This document shows, in pieces, positions 46,819 to 54,163 of a stretch of 64,000 nucleotides of DNA. The position numbers were made by a program, and so were the translations under genes. Position 1 is the stretch's first letter, and each line of letters starts with the position of its first letter. Below the pieces are notes generated by a model, which was not told the origin of the DNA, did no database searches, and saw only the letters and a program-made list of their open reading frames with translations. Source of the stretch: Chthoniobacteraceae bacterium (GTDB lineage Bacteria > Verrucomicrobiota > Verrucomicrobiia > Chthoniobacterales > Chthoniobacteraceae); NCBI GenBank assembly GCA_028293625.1, contig JAQGOL010000040.1:1-64000 (forward strand). Direction: 5' to 3'.

Positions 46819-47361
46819 ATGAAATTCCGCCACGCAATTCCTCTTCTTCTTTGGATGGCTCTAGTCTCCGCCCACGCCTCCGAGGAACCAAGCCGCGAGC
46901 CAGGAAAACCAAGCGTGGCCAGCCGGTTTTTGAAGCCGTGGACGATCTTTCGCGGCTCGTCGGAAAAAGAGAAAAAGCAGGGGACCGTAAGTTGGAAAGA
47001 TCTCGCACTCACAACCACCTTTGATCCGGTTTCGGTCAAGCTATCGGAGACCCGCCAAATCAAGGTGACATTGCGACTGGCGAATAAAGGCAAACGGCTT
47101 CAGCAGCTCTCGTTTCCGACGACCCAGCGCATTGAGGTGCTTGTCCGAAATAACGCGGGCAAACTCGTTGAACAATGGTCGGAGGATCAGTCTTTTTCAG
47201 ACGAGCCAACGCTTGTGGCCATCAATCCCGGTGAGCGTCTGGAGTATTCCGTGTCGATTTCCACCCGTGACATGACCGCTGGACAAAGCTACTCGGTCGA
47301 GGCGTTTTTCCCGAATTACGATCATCTGAAGGCGACCAAAACGATCGTACCTGAAAAATAA
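46819..47361 (+). CDS. Exported BsuPI-like domain protein
   Basis: 180 residues. The signal peptide is RHAIPLLLWMALVSAHASEE-like at the N-terminus. After a basic linker (RFLKPWTIFRGSSEKEKKQG), about 105 residues form an Ig-like sandwich. The pattern is QIKVTLRLANKGKRLQQLSF, QRIEVLVRNNAGKLVEQWSE, then VAINPGERLEYSVSI and TAGQSYSVEAFF. This matches the intracellular proteinase inhibitor (BsuPI) domain as I know it, where the strand pair 'v.N.....l.f.tsq..e..v.d..G..vw.ws' is diagnostic. Here it is secreted, so a role against cytoplasmic proteases is unlikely. A hairpin follows the stop. Confidence 0.72.
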   Translation: MKFRHAIPLLLWMALVSAHASEEPSREPGKPSVASRFLKPWTIFRGSSEKEKKQGTVSWKDLALTTTFDPVSVKLSETRQIKVTLRLANKGKRLQQLSFPTTQRIEVLVRNNAGKLVEQWSEDQSFSDEPTLVAINPGERLEYSVSISTRDMTAGQSYSVEAFFPNYDHLKATKTIVPEK

Positions 47362-47363
47362 AA

Positions 47364-47393
47364 GCCGCCAGTCACCTGAAGGTGCTGACGGCT
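47364..47393. terminator. Imperfect hairpin between convergent genes
   Basis: AAGCCG and CGGCTT pair at the base, with CAG/CTG and CACC/GGTG above separated by mismatches. There is no T tract on either strand, so a rho-independent role is only tentative. It lies between the BsuPI-like gene and the RGG-rich gene. Confidence 0.4.
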
Positions 47394-47409
47394 TGAATTC
47401 ATTGATCGC

Positions 47410-49113
47410 TTAACCTTGGGTGGGCGCGGCTTCGGCGGGAGACTCAGCCGGGAGCTCCGCCTCCGGTTCATTGGAGCCGGCTTGTTGCTCGGCAGTGAAT
47501 GACTCCGAGGAGGCTTTTGCCTGGCTCGCAAGCGCTTCCTGCCGTGCGGCTTCCAAATCGGATTCAAATTCCGCGGACTCCTGAAGATCGGCTTCGGAAG
47601 GAGCCTCTCCGCCGATTAATTCGGCAGCGGCGCGTTCGGCACGCACCAAGCTCGCGGCGCCCGAAAGCGGCTTCTGGCGCCAAACCTGATGCTTGGGACG
47701 CTGACCCGAGACCGGAGCATGCGAGATTTCGCCTTCCGCTTTCGGCGAAAGTGGCAAATCAAGCGTGCCATCGTGGAACTCGATCACATTTCCGGCATGG
47801 ATGAGATAATGCAGATCCGAAGCGAGGACCGATTTTTTCGGTAAAAGCTCCGGAGACTCATGCTCATCGCCGAGTAGTTTTTTTGCCAGCAAAGGGCGGG
47901 TGATCTTCGGCTGCTCTTCAATGGCACTTAGGATCGAGGCGATTCCTTCAGAGAAATTCTCCGAGGAAGCATGCCGTTGAGGACGGATCGGCGAAATGTA
48001 GAGGACCCGTTTGCGATGCTTGAAGAAGTGCAGCCCGATATCGACAAATCGCGACCGCAGATGATGCACAATGCTGCCAGGGAATCCGCGTTCCTGTTCC
48101 CAGGCTTCACGGAGGCCGGCAATAATTCCGCGATCGGTGCAATCCCGGCTGGCGGCCCCATTGGTTTCGAGCGTGACGCCTGTCTTGATCAACTGCGGCA
48201 GATAGGTCTTTTTGAAGTGTTGCTCCGCTTCAAAGCCACTTTTGAAAATGACCGGTTCAGCCTCCTTGAGCGTCGTGAAAGTGGTCGACGAACGAGCTTG
48301 TTCCTTCCAGTCGTTGATAATCTGCTCGTCGGTGACGACCACGATATCTTCCTGCTGAAAGTCTGAGAACGACATGCGGCGGCTGAAGCGCTCCTCATAG
48401 AGTTTGCGCATCGCCGGTTGGTACGAATGATAGTTCGTGGGTCCAAGGAAAGCGCCAGTGGAACGGCTCCGGGCAACATTGGTGAATTTGCCTTTGATCG
48501 GATCGCCCTGAAGGACTTCCTCCTTGTAATACTCGTCTTTGAAGCGCTGGAACGCATTTCGCTCAAGGCCGGTCCGATCAAAAGAAATCGGGCCGTCATC
48601 GATCTGGAAAAGCGGCTTTGCAGCATCCAACGATGTGATCCGCACCCGATGGCGTTCCGGTTTTTCCAAAAACATGCGAGCCGTGCCGAAAAGCGGATAG
48701 GCCCGGAAACCGGAACGAATCTGCTTGGCAATGCCGGTGACGCCATTGGGCTCGGGAAGAAATTCGACGCGGACGGTAGGCGCAAGCGGTGCCGCGGGTG
48801 GACGCGGTTCAAACCGGCGCTCGGCGCCGCCACCGGCACGGTCGTCCCGGCGTGGATCACGGCGATCGCCACCGGGCCTGGGCGGGCCGCTGCGGCGGTC
48901 GTTGCGTGGGCCGCCAGGAGAAGGCCGGCCGCCACCGCCCGAAGGCCTTCCGCCACCAGGGCGTCCTCCTTGTGATCCGCCGCGATCTCGATCGCCTCGG
49001 TTGCCGCGTTCGTGGGTGTCACCTTGAAAATTCGCATAGCGATTCTCCGTGGGGCCTTCCTTCAGCCAATCCGGGAGGAATTTCAGGTCAAGTTCAGAGG
49101 ACAAATCGCTCAT
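47410..49113 (-). CDS. Large protein with RGG-rich disordered region, function unknown
   Basis: 567 residues. A short head (SELDLKFLPDWLKEGPTENR) is followed at about 30-105 by a Gly/Arg/Pro-rich stretch with many RGG/GGR units (RDRGGSQGGRPGGGRPSGGG), a composition typical of RNA-binding disordered regions. The middle (110-430) looks folded (GIAKQIRSGFRAYPLFGTAR, RHRVRITSLD, DWKEQARSSTTFTTL, VHHLRSRFVDIGLHFFKHRK). The C-terminal 130 residues are acidic and Ala/Glu-rich (SESFTAEQQAGSNEPEAELP). I do not recognise a named domain. An RNA-related role is an inference from the RGG stretch alone. It is divergent from acpP, about 170 bases apart. Confidence 0.8.
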   Translation of the reverse strand: MSDLSSELDLKFLPDWLKEGPTENRYANFQGDTHERGNRGDRDRGGSQGGRPGGGRPSGGGGRPSPGGPRNDRRSGPPRPGGDRRDPRRDDRAGGGAERRFEPRPPAAPLAPTVRVEFLPEPNGVTGIAKQIRSGFRAYPLFGTARMFLEKPERHRVRITSLDAAKPLFQIDDGPISFDRTGLERNAFQRFKDEYYKEEVLQGDPIKGKFTNVARSRSTGAFLGPTNYHSYQPAMRKLYEERFSRRMSFSDFQQEDIVVVTDEQIINDWKEQARSSTTFTTLKEAEPVIFKSGFEAEQHFKKTYLPQLIKTGVTLETNGAASRDCTDRGIIAGLREAWEQERGFPGSIVHHLRSRFVDIGLHFFKHRKRVLYISPIRPQRHASSENFSEGIASILSAIEEQPKITRPLLAKKLLGDEHESPELLPKKSVLASDLHYLIHAGNVIEFHDGTLDLPLSPKAEGEISHAPVSGQRPKHQVWRQKPLSGAASLVRAERAAAELIGGEAPSEADLQESAEFESDLEAARQEALASQAKASSESFTAEQQAGSNEPEAELPAESPAEAAPTQG

Positions 49114-49284
49114 GAGTTCGTTGTTATGGTGTTTCTAGGAAAATGTAAACCGGCGGCGTATTTCAACTGATAGATGGGGCGGAGGATTTTTTTTGGATAA
49201 TTATGGAGTTGCCAAGATTTTCTGCCGTCTCTAAAGCGTGTGCCCCAAAACCAACCCAAAGCAACTTCTCAACGAACCAATTTT

Positions 49285-49530
49285 ATGTCAGAAAAATCCA
49301 TCGAGGATAAAGTCAAAGATATCATCGTCGAGCAGCTCGGCGTGAACCCGGAGCAGGTCACCACCGATGCCTCATTCATTGAGCATCTCGGCGCTGATTC
49401 TCTCGACACGGTAGAGCTAGTCATGGCGTTCGAAGAGGAATTTTCGGTCGAAGTTCCTGATGAAGATGCGGAAAAGCTGCAAACTGTCGGCGACGTCGTC
49501 AAATACATCGAGGAAAAGACCTCGAAGTAA
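49285..49530 (+). CDS. acpP: Acyl carrier protein
   Basis: 81 residues from the ATG at 49285. This start fits the family length; a GTG 15 codons upstream would add an unusual extension. The phosphopantetheine attachment site is the Ser in [20 protein letters not shown], and the flanking helices ([17 protein letters not shown] and [11 protein letters not shown]) are standard. It carries growing acyl chains in fatty acid synthesis. Unusually for many bacteria, no other fab genes adjoin it in this window. A strong terminator follows at once, so it is monocistronic. Confidence 0.97.
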   Translation: MSEKSIEDKVKDIIVEQLGVNPEQVTTDASFIEHLGADSLDTVELVMAFEEEFSVEVPDEDAEKLQTVGDVVKYIEEKTSK

Positions 49531-49563
49531 ATCCTTTTACGCGCCTTGGGGCGCTTAGCAGTG

Positions 49564-49598
49564 AAAAAGACACGGTTTCCAAGCCGTGTCTTTTTTTT
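49564..49598 (+). terminator. Intrinsic terminator of acpP
   Basis: AGACACGG and CCGTGTCT form a perfect 8-bp stem around TTTCCAAG, followed by eight T residues, 34 bases after the acpP stop. An A run precedes the stem, so it may work in both directions. Confidence 0.92.
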
Positions 49599-50338
49599 GT
49601 GCTGGCAGAGCGCGGGGGAGCTTTTCGGAGTGATTGAGGTCAATTTTGACCACGGTAAACACGGCACCTCATAACATCATACAATATATGTCATATAAAA
49701 TCGACCTCTCTATTCTGCATGAAATGAGCCGATTCGGCCACCCCTTAATTCGATGCCTGAGTTTCCTCTGCCGAATCGGTGCCGTGAGTCAAAGCTTTGC
49801 TTTTCACTCTCACGGGATCGAGATGCGCTGACTTCTCACGGTTTGCCGTAAATTGTGTTCATCGCAAAATTTCCGGCGTTTGGGACAGTGCGCCCAAGTT
49901 TCACCCAGATGTTTCCTGCCGGACTAATAAGGATTTAAACCGCCGTAAAAAGCCTTTAGATCGATCCTCGATGCATTGCCGAGCCGGGAGTTTGCAACGC
50001 GGCCTGAGCCTCAGGAAGCTGCAAGATGAGCGTTTTATGGGCGTATGAATTCCGAAAATCTGCGATGCGGATGGATCGGAACTATTTATTGTCTGATCGC
50101 ATCCAGGCACGGCCTAAAAGATGGCACGATCCTGGCTGAAAAATGCCGTGCCATCACCGTTGAGCCGTGCTCCGGGCACTTTACGCTTCCTTCGTGACCA
50201 CCCTCGGCCTACTTTCGCACTCCCATATCCTCTCCACCGGTCGTTGGCAGTCCGAAATCGAGACACGCTATCGACGAGGATCCAGCGCCTCGATTATCTA
50301 ACGCTTTCCCCTAGCGGCCCCAGACACCGTTTCACTTC
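49599..50338. other. Structured 740-base intergenic region upstream of the kinase gene
   Basis: No protein gene is supported. Several inverted repeats stand out. CCGATTCGGC (49729-49738) pairs with GCCGAATCGG (49770-49779). CCGTGAG (near 49783) pairs with CTCACGG (near 49811). GGCACGGC (50106-50113) and GATGGCACG (50120-50128) can each pair with overlapping parts of 50145-50155 (GCCGTGCCATC). The first two could belong to a small RNA. The last set offers alternative hairpins in a kinase mRNA leader. Confidence 0.4.
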
Positions 50339-52711
50339 ATGGATCTCGCCCCAGAAATCACGCCCGACTCTCAAATTCAACCGTGCCCGCATTGCTCGGC
50401 GCTAATCGATGTGGGCGACGAGGAACCGCTCACTGAGATTGTGTGTCCAGGCTGTAACATGGCGATGACGGTTCGTGGCCGAGTCAGCCATTTTGAGCTT
50501 GTCGACGTGGCGGGCCGCGGCGGCATGGGAGTTGTTTACAAGGCACACGATTCCGGACTGGATCGCGACGTGGCTCTCAAGCTTCTGCGCAAGGATCATA
50601 GCGATAACGTGACGCTCATTGCCCAGCTTGAAACCGAGGCCGCCATCACTGCCTCCATCAACCATCCCCATGTGGTTAAAGTTTTCTCCACGGGCAGCGA
50701 TCGGGGCCGCTTTTTCATCGTCATGGAGCTCGTCGACAAAGGATCGCTCGATGATCTCATGCGCATCCAGGGCCGGGTTACCGAGGCGCAGACGCTGGAG
50801 GTGGCCATCGACATTGCCAACGGGCTCAAAGCCGCCCGCGAACACGGCCTTATCCATCGCGATGTCAAACCGGGAAACATCCTCTTCGCGGATGCGCATA
50901 CTGCCAAAATCGTGGATTTCGGCCTCGCCATTTTCATGGAGCAGGAGGAAAGCGCGCGAGGCGAAATCTGGGGCACCCCCTATTACGTCGCCCCTGAAAA
51001 GCTTGATGGAAAAGCCGAGGACTTTCGCAGCGACATTTATTCGCTAGGCGCCACGCTTTTCCACGCAATGGCGGGTCGCCCGCCTTTTGAGGCCGAGAGC
51101 GCCTCGTTGGTCGCTTTAAAACATCTCAAATCACAGCCGGTCAGCCTGCAAGCCTTTGCGCCGCATGTGTCGGGGCGCACGGCCTTTATTATTAACCGCA
51201 CGCTTTTGAAGGATCCCGACGCGCGCTATCAGAGCTACGAGGAATTGATTGAGCATCTCCAGTATGCGCGGGAGGAGCTTTTGGATGGAGCAGGCAAAGT
51301 GCCTCAGAGCAAACGTGTGGTGCTTGAAAGTGAGCAGGATCAGCAGGCGTGGGGCTGGGTGACCCTTGGCATGATCGTGCTTATTTTAGCCGGCGCGGGC
51401 GTGCTCTTTTTCTTTCGCAGCCAGATTTTTGGCGATGCCATGCCTGCCGCGACAGCTGCCAGCGTTGAAAAAGCGGCTGCTGCTCCACAGGGTGAATCGG
51501 GCGTCGCAATGCAAAAAGCGCGGGCCAAACTGCTCGACGGACATGCGTTGGAAGCCGCGGATGCATTTCGCGCCATTAAGGCAAATGCAAAGCTGCCGAA
51601 AGTGGAAGCCGCATGGGCAAGCTTGCAGGAAGGGATCGCCGAATTGCAGGCCGCACACGTGCCCGCAGCGCAAAACGCCTTTAAGGCCCTCGGACAGGAA
51701 GGCGTCGAGCTCTCAAACGAACCCGCAAACGCGCGGCTGGGTGCATTATTTGTGGAGCTTTCCAGGCATTTGGAAGGGACGACCGCGGCTGGCTCGCTTA
51801 AGGACATCGATAAAAACGAGCCGGAGATCATTACACTCCTGGCTGTTGGACTAAAGGATTGGCAGCTTGGAAATGTGGAGGAATCCGTGACCCTTTTGCG
51901 GCAGTTTCGCTCAGCCACTCCTACCGGTCCTTATGCCTGGATCGCCGATCTTAAGCCCCTCGCCTCACAGTGCATTGAGGATTTCACGCGGTTTCAGATG
52001 CTAGCGGAAAGGATGAAATCCGCGGAATCAAAGGAGCAGGCAGCGGCGGTTTCCGATGAGTTTAAAAAATTTTCCGGCCCTCTCATTACACGCGCCCAGA
52101 GCCTGGAATCCGCGACGAGCGAAAAGATTGCGGCGATTGAGAAATCACTCGATGGCTGGATGAGCGCCGATTTTGGCGAAACCAACACTCCTGGAAGTAC
52201 AATTCGCGACCCTGCAAGTGGCGTGATCAGTATCAAATCGAGTGGAACCGATCTTTATGGCACCAGCGACTCCGCGCGCTTTGTTTATAAGGCGATCAGT
52301 GGCGATTTTGAGTTCAGTGCGAAAGTCGCTAGAATTGACAAAACCGATGAGTTCTCGAAGGCGGGCATTTGCATTCGCAAATGGACACGGGCCGATTCAC
52401 GCAATGTTGCAATGGCGCTCACGACAACCCGGATTGGGTTTCAAGTCCGGCCTGAGTCGGGCAAGGATTGCACGGAAGTCCTCGATACAAAGATCGGAGC
52501 TCCGCAATGGGTGAAAATCGTCCGGCAAGGCAGCACAATGACAGGATTCCATTCCGCTGACGGCAAGACTTGGATTCGGCTTGGGGAGCACACGTTTGAT
52601 GCCATGCCGCCCGAGCTTTTTGCGGGCTTCGTTGTTTCCTCCCATGGAAATGGCGCACTGGCAACGGGAGTCTTTGAGTCAGTGCAACTAAAGACGAAGT
52701 CCTCCAAATAA
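50339..52711 (+). CDS. Membrane Ser/Thr protein kinase with zinc ribbon and C-terminal beta-sandwich sensor
   Basis: 790 residues. An N-terminal zinc ribbon (CPHC...CPGC, residues 16-42) precedes a Hanks-type kinase domain at about 50-320. The glycine loop is GRGGMGVVYKAH, the Lys is in VALKLL, and the catalytic loop is IHRDVKPGN near 172. DFGLA and VAPEKL follow. All residues needed for activity are present. One membrane segment (LGMIVLILAGAGVLFFF) is near 345-365. The part beyond the membrane has helical repeats and then a DUF1349/concanavalin-like sandwich from about 600 (GDFEFSAKVARIDKTDEFSK, KAGICIRKWTRADSRN). A sugar- or polymer-sensing role is inference. It may be co-transcribed with the ThuA-like gene 27 bases downstream. 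Confidence 0.93.
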   Translation: MDLAPEITPDSQIQPCPHCSALIDVGDEEPLTEIVCPGCNMAMTVRGRVSHFELVDVAGRGGMGVVYKAHDSGLDRDVALKLLRKDHSDNVTLIAQLETEAAITASINHPHVVKVFSTGSDRGRFFIVMELVDKGSLDDLMRIQGRVTEAQTLEVAIDIANGLKAAREHGLIHRDVKPGNILFADAHTAKIVDFGLAIFMEQEESARGEIWGTPYYVAPEKLDGKAEDFRSDIYSLGATLFHAMAGRPPFEAESASLVALKHLKSQPVSLQAFAPHVSGRTAFIINRTLLKDPDARYQSYEELIEHLQYAREELLDGAGKVPQSKRVVLESEQDQQAWGWVTLGMIVLILAGAGVLFFFRSQIFGDAMPAATAASVEKAAAAPQGESGVAMQKARAKLLDGHALEAADAFRAIKANAKLPKVEAAWASLQEGIAELQAAHVPAAQNAFKALGQEGVELSNEPANARLGALFVELSRHLEGTTAAGSLKDIDKNEPEIITLLAVGLKDWQLGNVEESVTLLRQFRSATPTGPYAWIADLKPLASQCIEDFTRFQMLAERMKSAESKEQAAAVSDEFKKFSGPLITRAQSLESATSEKIAAIEKSLDGWMSADFGETNTPGSTIRDPASGVISIKSSGTDLYGTSDSARFVYKAISGDFEFSAKVARIDKTDEFSKAGICIRKWTRADSRNVAMALTTTRIGFQVRPESGKDCTEVLDTKIGAPQWVKIVRQGSTMTGFHSADGKTWIRLGEHTFDAMPPELFAGFVVSSHGNGALATGVFESVQLKTKSSK

Positions 52712-52738
52712 CGCAAAGTCCCCCGCCCTTTTCCCGGA

Positions 52739-53647
52739 ATGAACCGTCGCGCTTTTGTTTATACCACCGCCCTGATTGCCCTTGCCACTGCCGCGTTTGG
52801 AGCCGATGCGGCGCCGGCCCACAGGATCCTTTTTTTCTCAAAGTCGAGCGGTTTTGAACACTCGGTAATCAGCTATAAAAACGGCATGCCGAGCCACGCA
52901 GAGAAAGTGCTGGCGGAGCTTGGTAAAAAGAACAATTGGGAGTTTACGTTTTCGAAGGACGGCTCCCTTTTTTCACCCGGTTACTTAAATCAATACGACG
53001 CTGTTTTTTTCTATACCACCGGCGATTTAACCACGCCGGGAACAGATGGGCAGCTGGCGATGACTCCTGCCGGAAAACAGGCGCTTCTCGATTATGTGGC
53101 AGGTGGCAAAGGTTTCATTGGCAGCCACAGTGCCAGCGACACTTTTCATACCAATAACGAGTCGAAAAAAGGCCCCGACCGCTATAAAAACTTTGGTCCC
53201 CTCGCCGATCCTTATGTCAGAATGCTGGGCGGCGAATTCATCAAACACGGAGCACAGCAAAACGCCAGGATGCGGAGCGTGGACTCCAAATTTCCAGGGT
53301 TCGACAAGGTCGGCGCCGGTTTTGATATGCAGGAGGAATGGTATTCCCTCAAGGATTTCTCAGACGACCTCCACGTGCTTCTCGTTCAAGAGACAGACGC
53401 CATGAAAGGGATCGAGTACCAACGGCCTGCCTTCCCAGCTACATGGGCACGGATGCACGGCAAAGGCCGTGTTTTTTATACCTCCATGGGTCATCGGGAA
53501 GATGTCTGGCTCAACCCGCTTTTTCAGGAGCTTCTCATTGGTGGAATCCGCTGGGCCGTGGGTGAGGTGCAAGCAGACGTCAGCCCTAACCTCAAGGATG
53601 TGGCTCCTGGCTGGGCTCAGAATCCGCCCTTTCCTCCGGCAAAATAA
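52739..53647 (+). CDS. Secreted ThuA-like protein
   Basis: 302 residues. The signal peptide is AFVYTTALIALATAAFGADA-like. The mature part is the ThuA/class I glutamine-amidotransferase-like fold (HRILFFSKSSGFEHSVISY, then QYDAVFFYTTGDL, then GGKGFIGSHSASDTFH and GRVFYTSMGHREDVW). ThuA acts in trehalose/disaccharide 3-keto pathways in Rhizobiales. Secreted relatives are numerous in Planctomycetes-Verrucomicrobia and usually accompany PVC-type dehydrogenases and DUF1080 proteins, such as the one at 38.6-42.9 kb. The catalytic function is not established. It probably shares a transcript with the kinase. Confidence 0.92.
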   Translation: MNRRAFVYTTALIALATAAFGADAAPAHRILFFSKSSGFEHSVISYKNGMPSHAEKVLAELGKKNNWEFTFSKDGSLFSPGYLNQYDAVFFYTTGDLTTPGTDGQLAMTPAGKQALLDYVAGGKGFIGSHSASDTFHTNNESKKGPDRYKNFGPLADPYVRMLGGEFIKHGAQQNARMRSVDSKFPGFDKVGAGFDMQEEWYSLKDFSDDLHVLLVQETDAMKGIEYQRPAFPATWARMHGKGRVFYTSMGHREDVWLNPLFQELLIGGIRWAVGEVQADVSPNLKDVAPGWAQNPPFPPAK

Positions 53648-53656
53648 GAAACTCTG

Positions 53657-54046
53657 TCAGTCCCTTGGCTCGTCGTCCGGCGGCAATTCGTCACTGGCTG
53701 CAAGCCGGATATCGTGATCAGCCTCTTCCAGGCCTTCCTGCACGAGCGATTCGCCAAGCGTTGCTTCATCCTCGAGCGTCTGGGTTTGCACCGGGCCGCC
53801 TGAGTCGCCCAACAGATCGTCCCAGGAAGTGATATTTTCCACTTCTGTTCCAGCAGCTTCGGGCGGCGGTGGAATGACCTCGCTGCCGAGCAACTCAGCT
53901 CGGGCTTCGGCAAGATCCTTGTCAGTGAATGAATGGCGTCCCTCGATTTTGGCCAGCTCGGCCGCTCGTTTCTCCAACATAGTGGCGTCAACCAGACCGC
54001 GGCCTTCGCCTCCAATTTCAATCTTCGCGGGATTCTCGTTACTCAT
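53657..54046 (-). CDS. Acidic protein of unknown function
   Basis: 129 residues, strongly acidic, no signal peptide or membrane segment. The N-terminal 50 residues look helical (DATMLEKRAAELAKIEGRHS, then FTDKDLAEARAELLG). The rest is disordered, with a proline run and repeated acidic patches (WDDLLGDSGG, LEEADHDIRLAA, DELPPDDEP). I recognise no family. It lies tail to tail with the ThuA-like gene, ten bases apart. Confidence 0.65.
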   Translation of the reverse strand: MSNENPAKIEIGGEGRGLVDATMLEKRAAELAKIEGRHSFTDKDLAEARAELLGSEVIPPPPEAAGTEVENITSWDDLLGDSGGPVQTQTLEDEATLGESLVQEGLEEADHDIRLAASDELPPDDEPRD

Positions 54047-54163
54047 AGGCCTGTTTTAAGGGATGCGGGTGGCTTAGGACGCAATTTCACCAATGCCCCC
54101 AAGATAAAATCGGGTACGGGCGGCCCGTTGTGGGTCTGAACACGGGTGAATCCCTGGCTTTTT

